64,000 nt of DNA from Sequoia sempervirens (taxonomy: Eukaryota; Streptophyta; Pinopsida; Cupressales; Cupressaceae), in contig VDFB02252616.1 in the NCBI GenBank assembly GCA_007258455.2, positions 119,510,552-119,574,551 of the forward strand, given 5' to 3'. Positions 43,751 through 53,139 of this stretch are shown here, piece by piece. Each line of letters starts with the position of its first letter. Position 1 is the first letter of the stretch. The position numbers and the translations under genes are program-made. The notes beneath the pieces were generated by a model. The model worked only from the letters and a program-made list of their open reading frames with translations, made no database searches and was not told where the DNA came from.

Positions 43751-44010
43751 AAAGAGTCCACCCCACAGTGGGGTGAATCTACCCTGAAAAGGGGCGAATC
43801 TACCCCTCTATGAGGGCACAAATGCCCTAAGAGGGCACAGATGCCCCAAAGGAGGGCACAGACACCCCAAAAGTGGGAATAGATGCCCTAGGAGTGGCAC
43901 AGTTGCTCCAAGAAGGGGAAAAGACACCCCACTAGGGCACAGATGCCCCAGGAGGGGGCACAGATGCCCCAGGAGGGCACAAACGCCCCTTTGTGAGGGA
44001 TTTGGAAAAC
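43751..44010 (+). repeat. Second hairpin array, ~20 bp unit with GGGCA-CAGA-TGCCC core
   Basis: About ten degenerate units of the type AGGAGGGCACAGATGCCCC. Each can form a 5 bp GC stem with a 4-base loop (GGGCA, CAGA, TGCCC). Variants include GGGCACAAATGCCC and GGGGCACAGATGCCCC. The unit is unrelated in sequence to the 30 bp array, but the fold is of the same type. Two flanking units read GGGGTGAATCTACCC and GGGGCGAATCTACCCC. Confidence 0.85.
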
Positions 44011-44735
44011 AAGCATATCCAATTCCCAAATCTGATCGATGGACCAATCCCACCATATCTTTCAATCCAATCCTAATTCTGGCACTTAGAACATCATTAG
44101 AGTCCATATCTAGCATCAAATCATCCATCCCAATCACCTAGACTTCATTTTGAGAATTTTGATTTTTGTGCCGAAACTTCTTGAGGCCATAACTTTTGAC
44201 TCAAGTGTTTGTTTGAGCTGAAATTTTACAGGTGGTTGCATTATGAGATGACATGTGGATTTTTGACTGATTGGTAGTCCCTCAAATCCTGTTTTTCCAC
44301 ATTTTTGAGGCCTCAAACTCTCATCTTGACCCTCAAAATCACAATTTAGTGTTTTTTTCCAACATTTTGAAAAATCATTTTTGTCAATAACTCAAAATGT
44401 GTGTCTCAAATATGGGATATTAGTTAGCAATTCATCCTATCTTGGTTTTGGGTATTTTTTGGAAAAAAATTGGGCTCTCAAAAGTACGTTCGTGAGGTTT
44501 CCTAAAATGGAAAAATTTGACAATTTTTGAAAATTGCCAAATTTGGAAAAATCTGATTGTCAGCACCTTATGTCTTTAAACCCCAAAACTTGGTGTAGAA
44601 TCAATCCCATAACATCCTCCAATCATTCTACACTTCAATTGAATCCTAATCTGAGCTTTAATCTAATCCCAATCTGAGCTTAACCAAAACCCTAATATGA
44701 GCTTTAGTCATTTCAACCTTTCATTCATCCATTTT
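44011..44735 (+). other. LARD leader, unique spacer
   Basis: No domain recognised. Contains short runs such as AAAACCCTAATATGAGC and a thymine/adenine-rich part. Open frames on both strands are short and look incidental. Confidence 0.5.
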
Positions 44736-45990
44736 GAATAGTTATTCTCCCTTTTCGATCATCTGTTTCCCCATTCTGAGTAAACACTCATATATTTTGA
44801 ACCTTTATCTATCATGTCAAACTCTAGTTTGGTGATTTCGATCATCTGTTTACTCATTCGGAGTAAGCCTTCATCCATTTCACACCTCCTTTCGTCATTT
44901 CAAACTCTCGTTCTATCATTCCGATCATTCGTTTACTTGTTCTGAGTAAACATTCATCCATTTCACACCTCCTTTCATCATTCTAAACTCTCATTTTTAC
45001 ATTCTAATCATATGCTTACTTGTTCTGAGTAAACATTCATCCATTTCACACCTCATTTCATCATTCCAAACTCCTCTTCAGTCATTCGAATCATTCGTTT
45101 ACTCATTTCGAGTAAATGTTTATCTATTTCACACATCCTTTCATCACTCCAAACTCTCATTCTATCATTCTGATCATTTTTTTACTCATTCTAAGTAAAC
45201 GTTCATCCATTTCACATCTTCGTCTATCATTCTGAACTCTTGTTCTATCATTCCAATCATCCATGTACTCGTTCCGAGTAAACATTCATCTATTTTACAC
45301 ATCCTTTCATCACTCCAAACTCTCGTTCTAAATAAACATTCATCCATTTCACATCTCTTTCTATCATTTTGAACTCTTGTTCTATCATTCCAATCATCTA
45401 TTTACTTGTTCCGAGTAAACGTTCATCCATTTCACACCTTCTTTCATCATTTCAAACTCCTGTTCAGTTGTTCTGATCATTTGTTTACTCATTCTGAGTA
45501 AACATTCATCCATTTCACATCTTTGTATATCATTCTAAACTCTCGTTCTATCATTCTGATCATCTGCTTACTCAATTATGAGTAAACGGTCATCCATTTC
45601 AAACCCCATTTCATCATTTTGAATTCTCGCTCTTCATCATTCCAAACTCCTGTTCTGTCGTTCTGATCATTTGTTTACTCATTTTGAGTAAACATTCATC
45701 CATTTCGAACCTCCTTTCACCATTCTGAACTCTTGTTTTGTCATTTCAATTATTCGTTTACTTGGTCTGAGTAAATGTTCATCCATTTCACACCACCTTC
45801 ACTCATTTCAAACTCTCATTCTACAATCCCGATCAATCATCTACTCATTCTGAGTAACCTATCATTCATTCCGAGCTTTCATCTTCTCATTCTGAGCTTT
45901 CATCTTCTCGTTCCGAGAATCATTCATCCTTTCTTAGAAGTGATTTACTCGTTCCAAGTAATCGTTCATCCATCTTGATCAATTGTTTTC
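44736..45990 (+). repeat. Third hairpin array, ~84 bp unit with GTTTACTC...GAGTAAAC
   Basis: About thirteen units of ~84 bp. Each has TCATCCATTTCACACCTC, then CATCATT(C/T)..AACTCTCGTTCTATCATT, then (A/G)TCAT(T/C)(C/T)GTTTACTC and GAGTAAAC. The last two words are 8 bp complementary arms around a 5-base loop (ATTCT, GTTCC, ATTTC). GAGTAAAC-type words recur near 44943, 45026, 45109, 45193, 45277, 45412, 45497, 45579, 45686 and 45768. Some arms are decayed (for example CTAAATAAAC near 45327). Confidence 0.9.
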
Positions 45991-46544
45991 TCATTGTGAG
46001 TATTTGTTCATCCATTTCTCCAATCAAATCATCATTTCCCCCATCCAAATCCCTTGAACTTCATCTCGGGTTATTATCCAAATTGACCTAAGTGTCTGAT
46101 CTAATCATCATCATCAACATCCACATAGGATTGTCATCTGTCCTAAGTCAATCATCATCGTCGGCCCAGTCAATCCATTTTTAATCTCAAAGTGGATTCG
46201 GTGTCGTAATCATCTATTTATACTTTTATCCGATCAATCAGTATCCTAAGTCATCTGAGATAATCTCTGAACAGGATTTGTAGCCTCTTTTGTCATCTTA
46301 TCCTATCCATCAGTCGATCTTATCAATCATAGATCGATCCAATCCAATCACATCACCTTCGACCTAATCAATCTACTTCCATCTTGAAGCAGATTCGATG
46401 TCGATCATTAGAATCAATCCCATCACATCATCCAATCATCCTAATCTAATCTTTAATCCAATCCAAATCTGAGCTTAACCTAAATCTTAACCTAAATCTT
46501 GATTTGAGCTTTAGTCCATTTCCATCCCAAATCATTGACCCGTC
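45991..46544 (+). other. LARD leader, upstream of the coding frame
   Basis: AT- and pyrimidine-rich sequence with several (A/G)TCAATC(C/T)AT and CATCATC words. It contains two ~130 bp stretches sharing AAG(T/C)(G/A)GATTCG(G/A)TGTCG (about 46190 and 46385). No gene. Confidence 0.5.
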
Positions 46545-47753
46545 ATGAATCCTTATCCTCCATCAATAGTGGTCAAGGGAAACCCTAATTACATTGACAA
46601 CGATAACAAAAGTCTTGTTGATAAAGAGGAATATGACATAGATTCCCTTGACACTATCATTGCTAGTAAGCTTTCTCCACCCACTTTCCAAAATCCAATC
46701 ACCCTTTTGAGTTATCCCATTATGTCTTCATCCATGCCTAATCATGTTGCTTATGCTACCTTTGACAAAGGATATCCATCATATCCTTCATCTACATCAT
46801 CCTCTTATCCTAGTTTTCCATTGCAATACCCCTATCATAATCCCCCATCCACATCCTCCTATCTAAATCCTTCATCCGCATATACCAACTACCCTAATCT
46901 TCCATGCCAATCTGCTCACTCTAATCCTACATTCGTACCTTCCTATCCTAATCCAACATCCACATCAACTTATCCTAATCCCACATCCACATTTCCCTAT
47001 CTCAATCCGCCATCTCAATTTTCCAATCCTAATCCACCATTCCAATACCCTTACTACAATCCACCACCTGCATCCTCATGTCCTAATTCACCATTCCAAT
47101 CCCCTTATCTTAACCCTTCATCTAACCTTAATCGCCCATCTATTTCCAGTCCTGCATCCAATCCCATTCCCCCATCTAATCCTAGTCCACCAATCCATAA
47201 TCCTTCATCCACTCCTACCATGCCATCTCAGCCTAGAGCATTCAAGTTCTTCACTCCAAAAGTTCTCCAAGGACTTATAACCAAGAAGACATCTCCCATT
47301 CCACACCTTGAAGTTATGGAATCATACCATCCCAACCCATCATCCACGATCATCAGAGATGAGACCCTTCTCCACCCAACACCTGTCATTGATGGTACCA
47401 CCCCTAGCACCACTCAAACCATCAAAACCATCACATCCTCTAAATCTATTGAGCCCCCATCTCTTACCATCACATCCTCTAAATCTATTAAGCCCCCATC
47501 TCCTACCATCACATCCTCTGAATCCACTAAGCCCCCATTTCCTACCATCACATCTACCAAATCCATTGAACACCCAACTCTTACCCCAAGAATCATCAAA
47601 CCCATCGAATCCCATGAATTTTTTGAATCCTCCATCCTTCCATCTCCCCAACTCGAAGAGTCTCTCCACCACTCTGTCATCTTGCCATCCACACAAGATG
47701 AGTCATGCCAACATATCCCCTTCTCCAAATCAAGATCCTACCATCCCATCTAG
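46545..47753 (+). CDS. Pro/Ser/Tyr-rich frame of the LARD, N-terminal part
   Basis: A 402-codon open frame starting at ATG 46545. It opens MNPYPPSIVVKGNPNYID, then an acidic stretch (VDKEEYDIDSLDTIIASKL). A long low-complexity region follows with units such as YPNPTSTSTYPNP and NPSSTYTNYPNLP, then Ser/Thr/Lys-rich repeats ITSSKSI(E/K)PPSPT. No catalytic domain is recognised. It is in a different frame from the G-patch part that follows (47308-48555), so a frameshift near 47690-47750 would be needed to join them. The acidic start resembles linkers of Tat polyproteins. Its role is unknown; it could be a gag/linker derivative. It is long for an element this decayed. Confidence 0.55.
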   Translation: MNPYPPSIVVKGNPNYIDNDNKSLVDKEEYDIDSLDTIIASKLSPPTFQNPITLLSYPIMSSSMPNHVAYATFDKGYPSYPSSTSSSYPSFPLQYPYHNPPSTSSYLNPSSAYTNYPNLPCQSAHSNPTFVPSYPNPTSTSTYPNPTSTFPYLNPPSQFSNPNPPFQYPYYNPPPASSCPNSPFQSPYLNPSSNLNRPSISSPASNPIPPSNPSPPIHNPSSTPTMPSQPRAFKFFTPKVLQGLITKKTSPIPHLEVMESYHPNPSSTIIRDETLLHPTPVIDGTTPSTTQTIKTITSSKSIEPPSLTITSSKSIKPPSPTITSSESTKPPFPTITSTKSIEHPTLTPRIIKPIESHEFFESSILPSPQLEESLHHSVILPSTQDESCQHIPFSKSRSYHPI

Positions 47754-48555
47754 TCCACCTCAAGATCACAGTCCCCCATCCATTCCATCCCATGATCCCC
47801 TTGTCATTCAAGCTTCCACTACTCCATCTCCATCTCCATCACATAAGCCCAATATCACAAATCCAAATCCTATCATATCCCTTGATCCCTCTCCTGATAC
47901 CACCCATCCAAATGCTGTTATCCCATCATCTCCCTCTCATAATCCCCCATCATCTCCTAAAAATGCTATCCCCACACCACTTGCATATCCCCTTGGTACC
48001 CTCACATTCTTCCATGGTGGCCTCCTCGCAAAAGAAAAACATAGTGTATATACCACCCATCATCCTCCACCTAATAATGGAATTGCATCATGTTTTCAGC
48101 ATAACATAAATCTTATCATGGATCACATGCTCAAGAAAATGAACTATCAAGGAAAAGGTCTAGGCCTTCATGAGCAAGGTATTTTGGAGCCCATCCAAGT
48201 CAAAGAACAAATCTATATTCAAGGTCTTGGACTTATTTCCCATGACTCACAATCTAAAGATGCTGGTACAACCTCTAGACGTCGTCAACGAGCCTTTTCC
48301 AAAAGAAATGTCAGCTCTTCCCATCGCTCCACCAGACCATATGCTGCCATCCCTCCTCTATCGTATCACCTCAAAACAACTGTCCATATTCCTCCTTTAT
48401 CTGTTCCATCCATTTTGGGTCCTTACATCCCTCCATCCACCATCTCCCACCCTTCATCTACTCCATCCATCTTGGGTTCTTATGTCCCTCTACCCACTAT
48501 GACTGCTTTCGGTCCATATATCCCAAGATCACCTCCTCCATCTCATCCATCATAA
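47308..48555 (+). CDS. Frame encoding a G-patch domain
   Basis: A 415-codon open frame whose credible part starts after about 47690. Pro/Ser-rich sequence leads to PLAYPLGTLTFFHGGLLAKE and then a G-patch at about 48118-48220: MLKKMNYQGKGLGLHEQGI, LEPIQVKEQ, IQGLGLISHD. The G-patch consensus is a hydrophobic pair, Gly, then GxGLGxxxxGI; here the first Gly is Asn (KKMNY). A basic patch (RRRQRAFSKRN) and Pro-rich repeats (SILGPYIPP, SILGSYVPL) follow. G-patch domains bind RNA or activate DEAH helicases, and occur in some plant gypsy and retroviral polyproteins. Here the domain sits in a non-autonomous element without polymerase. The first ~125 codons overlap the upstream frame. Confidence 0.65.
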   Translation: MKLWNHTIPTHHPRSSEMRPFSTQHLSLMVPPLAPLKPSKPSHPLNLLSPHLLPSHPLNLLSPHLLPSHPLNPLSPHFLPSHLPNPLNTQLLPQESSNPSNPMNFLNPPSFHLPNSKSLSTTLSSCHPHKMSHANISPSPNQDPTIPSSPPQDHSPPSIPSHDPLVIQASTTPSPSPSHKPNITNPNPIISLDPSPDTTHPNAVIPSSPSHNPPSSPKNAIPTPLAYPLGTLTFFHGGLLAKEKHSVYTTHHPPPNNGIASCFQHNINLIMDHMLKKMNYQGKGLGLHEQGILEPIQVKEQIYIQGLGLISHDSQSKDAGTTSRRRQRAFSKRNVSSSHRSTRPYAAIPPLSYHLKTTVHIPPLSVPSILGPYIPPSTISHPSSTPSILGSYVPLPTMTAFGPYIPRSPPPSHPS

Positions 48556-49201
48556 ACATCCCTCTCACATATCCTATAATCAGGGTCAACAAAGGCACAT
48601 ACCTAAACATACTCCATCTACACATAATCCCCATACTCCTACCTCCATCACTCCACATCATCCATCTCCTCACACCCATCCCATTGCTACTAAAAGAACT
48701 TTGGCTATTAAAGAAAAAATGCATAAATCCAAGCATCCACACGAATCTACGGCTCCCCATGTCCCCTCCAAAAGACATGGTGAAGAGAAGAAAAATCTAA
48801 ATATACATCAAATCCATAGGCCACAAAAGCCCACCAAAGCAAAGATCGAAACCATGTGGATCCCAAAGAAAAAAGATGCAATGCCATCACATGAAAAATC
48901 TATAAGAACATCCAAAGTCGCTAATCCAAAAGCTAATCATACACCCCTTTCATCTCCTAAGTCTGTTTTGGGTCCCTATGTCCTGAAATTCACCATTCCA
49001 TCTCCTCCATTATCCCCACATTCTCCATCCCTTAATCCTATTATCTCTTCACATCCACCACCACATGTGCCAATGTTGGTCCTAAACACATCTCCCCATC
49101 ACATATCCACCCCATCATTCTATTCATACCCTTTGCAGTATCCCATCCATTATCCCATGTATCTCCCCTCTCAAATCCCTCTAATTCATCCTCTTGCATA
49201 A
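48556..49201 (+). pseudogene. Basic/Pro-rich continuation of the LARD frame
   Basis: After stops at 48553 and near 48575, a third frame (48701-49201) reads ALAIKEKMHKSKHPHES, HRPQKPTKAKIETMWIPKKKD, then SVLGPYVLKFTIPSPP and Pro/Tyr-rich sequence ending HPLA. The SVLGPYV block echoes the SILGPYI repeat of the upstream frame, so this is probably the same protein after another frameshift. The WIPK segment resembles the W(V/I)PK motif of Tat linkers. No enzyme domain. Confidence 0.5.
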
Positions 49202-49463
49202 TCCATTTATCCTCATAAGGTCGTACCAACATCCAACAGTCAGTTCGAACAAGGGATATTAATGCCTCATATAGAACTTGAAGCTTAAGTCCTTCATCCA
49301 TTTCCTTATCGCATGTCTTTTAAATCCACTTATTTTCCTCCCTATCCTTATCCATCTCCTTTTGCATGATATCCAAAATTTCAAAAATCCAAAAAAGTGA
49401 AAAAAATCCACAAAATCCAAAAAAGTAAAAAAAAAAATAGTAAAGAGCAATAATTCATCCAAT
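49202..49463 (+). other. Spacer after the LARD coding region
   Basis: Ends with an A-rich stretch in which TCCAAAAAAGTGAAAAAAATC and TCCAAAAAAGTAAAA repeat (49388-49440). No gene. Confidence 0.5.
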
Positions 49464-49488
49464 GGTGAAAACTTGGCAAGCAAGCGCC
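49464..49488 (+). promoter_or_regulatory. Conserved 3' motif, copy 1 (LARD)
   Basis: GGTGAAAACTTGGCAAGCAA then GCGCC. Corresponds to the motif on the minus strand at 30207-30232 and 30333-30357 in the MIDDLE element. Confidence 0.7.
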
Positions 49489-49503
49489 TTGGATAAATAC
49501 CAT

Positions 49504-49528
49504 GATGAAAACTTGGCAAACAGGCGTC
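49504..49528 (+). promoter_or_regulatory. Conserved 3' motif, copy 2 (LARD)
   Basis: GATGAAAACTTGGCAAACAG then GCGTC, 40 bp after copy 1. Same pairwise arrangement as in the MIDDLE element, where the spacing is larger. Confidence 0.7.
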
Positions 49529-50469
49529 AAGCGTAAATCCCCATCTGCATTTGGGGGAAACTTCTTGATATGCATTCCCTCCATCCGCTATGCTTCTAGC
49601 TATGCACTTGCCTTCTTGGTATCTGTCCTCTTCATAAATCCCCTCCATCCCACCTATCTTTTGCATCCTACCATCATATCCCATTTATCTCCCATCCCTC
49701 CATCCTTCTTGCGATCTTGATCAAAACAGGGGCACCTATCTATACATGCTTTGGCCACCTCTTGGTATACATTCCCTTCATCCATGCTCTGTTGTATTCC
49801 TTGGTCACTCATCCTATCCACCTCTAGTTATCTCCTTTATCTTCCCATCCACTCGTCTTCCATCCCTCATGCCTTATCATATATGACATATCTAGAGTGA
49901 GGGCATCTGCTTCCTTTGTGACATAGTCCTTGGAGACATCATCTATCATAACATCCCTTCATCTCCCTATCCATCTATCACAGCATCCCTTCCATCTCCC
50001 CATCCTTATCTTTGTATCCATCTATCCTAGCATCCCTTTCATCTCCCAATCCTTATATTCCTATCCATCCCAACAATCCCTCCCATCCCCCATCCCTATA
50101 TCTCTATCCATTCTTTCATTCTCTATCCTCATCCCCTCTCACAATCCCTTGTCATTGGTATCTAGCTATAGGCCTCCCTCCATGCAACCCAATTCTGTTT
50201 ATCTAATCATCATCACTCCTGCTTCTCTTGCACATCTTTCCAATCCCCTATCACTTTTCATCACTTATCTATCTATCATATCATCCTCTCAAGTCATTTT
50301 AATGATTTTGATAACTATCCCATCCTTGAGCTTTATGTGATCGTCATCATCCTATCCAACCGGTCTATCCTATCTCATCATATCGGTCCCATCTTTTTAT
50401 CCAATTATCCTATCATCATCCTCCACTCATCCTATCATCATCCTTTATCCATCATTTGTCATTGGTCAT
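49529..50469 (+). other. LARD 3' region, pyrimidine-rich
   Basis: Degenerate CATCC, CTATC and CCATC words throughout. Open frames (for example 49930-50340) consist of Ser/Pro/Leu/Ile runs from the base composition and show no domain. Confidence 0.5.
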
Positions 50470-51670
50470 TGGTCAAACTACGTTGCCCCTGCGCTTTCAC
50501 GTAGGCAAGGTCGATCACTTGATCTGCCCCCGGGGCTCCTCTATTATCTAGCGTCAGTCTTTCTACTTTCTCCATCCACTCCTATATCATCTATAATTAG
50601 TCTTTGCTTTTTTTTCTTTGATCCTTTATCATCTATCATCGGTCTTTCTTCTTTTTCCATCCTTTCATCCATCAAAGTCTCCATCATGGTCCGTTGTCAG
50701 CCTCTTTTCGAACTACGTTGCCCCTGCGCTTTCACATAGGCAAGGTCGGTCACTTGATCTGCCCCTTGGGCTCCTCTATCATCTAGCATCGGTCTTTCTG
50801 CTTTCTCCATCCACTCCTATATCATCTATCATTAGTCTTTGCTTTTGTCTCTCTAATCCTTTATCATCTATCATCGGTCTTTCATCTTTTTCCATCCTAT
50901 CATCCATCAAAGTCTCCATCATGGTCCATCATCAGCCTCTTGTCAAACTATGTTGCCCCTGCACTTTCACGTAGGCAAGATTGGTCACTTGATCTGCCCC
51001 TGGGGCTCCTCTATCATCTAGCGTCAGTCTTTCTACTTTCTCCATCCACTCCTATATCATCTATCATTAGTCTTTGCTTTTGTCTCTCCGATCCTTTATC
51101 ATCTATCATTGGTCTTTCTTCTTTTTCCATCCTGTCATCCATCGAATCTCCATCATGGTCCGTCGTCAGCCTCTTGTCAAACTACGTTGCCCCTACGCTT
51201 TCACGTAGGCAAGGTCGGTCACTTGATTCGCCCCCGGGGCTCCTCTATCATCTAGCGTCGGTCTTTCTACTTTCTCTATCCACTCCTATATCATTTATCA
51301 TTAGTCTTTGCTTTTGTCTCTTCGATCCTTTATCATCTATCATCAATCTTTCTTCTTTTTCCATCCTTTCATCCATCGAAGTCTCCATCATGGCCTGTCG
51401 TCAGCCTCTTTTTGAACTACGTTGCCCCTGCACTTTCACATAGGCAAGGTCAGTCACTTGATTTGCCCCCAGGGATCCTCTATCATCTAGCGTTGGTATT
51501 TCTGCTTTCTCCATCCACTCCTATATTGTCTATCATTAGTATTTTCTTTTGTCTCTTTGGTCCTTGTCATCTATCATCAGTCTTCACCATTCTCTTTCTG
51601 CTTTTATCCATGGTTAGTCGACAGCCTTTTACCAAACTACGAGGGCTCTACGCTTTCACGTAGGTAAGGC
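50470..51670 (+). repeat. 235 bp tandem repeat, about five copies
   Basis: The word AACTACGTTGCCCCTGCGC (with variants) recurs at about 50475, 50711, 50946, 51180, 51415 and, degenerate, 51645. Each is followed by CTTTCACGTAGGCAAGG, a CACTTGAT(C/T)(T/C)GCCCC..GGGCTCCTCTAT block and CATC-rich filler. CTACGT and ACGTAG within each unit form an inverted repeat around a 15-base loop. The period is not a multiple of three, and open frames across it shift, so it is non-coding. Confidence 0.92.
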
Positions 51671-53125
51671 TAATCTTTGATCGATCCTCGAGCCCCTAGG
51701 TCTTTAGGGTGTGTTAGTCTCCTATCTTGTTTCATGTTTCTTGTGTCGTGTCATCAAACTATACCCTTATCTAGTTGGTTCTTAACCAACAATATCCACT
51801 TGTATCATTAAATCCAATTGGTTCCGAATACCCTGTGTCATATCGATCTTTTAGTTTAGTAACTATCATCGGTCTCAACAGGATGCATCCTTCCTAATAG
51901 ACCTCATCAATCCCATCCATCCCCTTGATCCTATGGAAAAGGAATTTGAAGTTGATTGTGATCTTTTGATGCTTTTGGATTTTTTTTATCATTTAAGATC
52001 CCTATCATCACTTGTCATGGCTGCCTTGATCCATCATATCATGGTGTGCTTTGACTAGTCAACATAGGGGCATATCTTGATCTCTTCTTTGTTGTTGTCT
52101 CCTCGGTTGTCCCACGTAGTACCCACCAAGATCCCTGAGGTCTTTTGTTATGCTGGGGCATCCTTGTGTGCTTGTGGTTATTCCAATACCTAGCCCGACC
52201 AAAGTCATGGCGACTTTGTGGTATTGAAATAACCTTCTTGTTTGTTGTGTTTGTTTCATGCATTAGACACCAATCTACCTTGGTCCATCATACCTTGGTG
52301 TATCATGTCTTATGATATAGCAAAAATCAATGCTCCAAAGATGGAAAATTTCACTAGGATTGCATTTCATTTTCCATTCTATCATCTTGCATGCATCCCA
52401 TCCTCTCATCTATCAAAATCCCCCCATACATTCATCCTTCATCCTCATCTCACATCTTTATCCAACCCCCATCCATTCCCTTTAGCCTAAATCATCTAAT
52501 CATATCCTTGGTCTTATTCCCAGTCTTGTTACAAGCCTTGATCCAATCATCCTCATCATTCTCATAATCATCATCATCCCATTTTATTCTTCCATATCCC
52601 TTCAGTGTTGTTTGGGATGTATCCTCCCCTCATCAACAACACTTTCATCATCATCATCGGGAGGTACTCTTCCCTATCCTTTAGTGGTGTTTTGGGATGT
52701 ATCCTTCCCTCAACAATACCACTCATTGGGATGTATCCTTCCCTATCCTCATTGACAACATTCCATCCATCATCAACCCCTTTTGGCTTGTACCTTGACT
52801 GGGGCAACATCATCTTCGTCTCTACATCCATTTTTGTTTCCCAACCTCTTGTCTCTTTTTCATCCTTTCATATCCATCCATTTTCACCCTCTTCCTCATC
52901 TACCATTTCATCATCTCATCCATTTCAAGAGCACATTTGTGTTCTCTTGAACCCGCATGTCCTCTCGAGGGGGCATCCTTATCCCTAATCTTCATCTTCA
53001 CCTCCATCATATTTCTTCCTAGTCATCCGTTTGATGACTGGGGCATCCTTCTCAATATAACCATCTCATTCTGGGTTCTATATTTTAATATTCTTTGAAA
53101 TGATGCTACTTCGTAACACCATCTC
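51671..53125 (+). other. LARD 3' region before the polypurine tract
   Basis: Non-coding. At 52615-52750 the phrase GGGATGTATCCTTCCCT and close variants recurs at least four times with FIIIIG-type filler. Several clauses such as CCTCGAGGGGGCATCCTTAT and GACTGGGGCATCCTT (about 52970-53050) resemble each other. No domain. Confidence 0.5.
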
Positions 53126-53139
53126 AAAGAGGGGAAAAA
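53126..53139 (+). promoter_or_regulatory. Polypurine tract of the LARD
   Basis: AAAGAGGGGAAAAA immediately before the 3' LTR start TGTAGACATCC. It closely resembles the tract of the MIDDLE element, AAAGAGGGGCAAA, another sign of relationship. Confidence 0.9.

Noticed and set aside
47228..47728. Minus-strand open frames opposite the Pro/Ser-rich LARD frame
   Set aside because: Gly/Asp/Arg-rich shadows of the low-complexity plus-strand sequence.
50618..51663. Long overlapping open frames in the 235 bp array
   Set aside because: The repeat period is not a multiple of three, so successive copies are read in different frames; the similar proteins are repeats of the DNA, not a gene.
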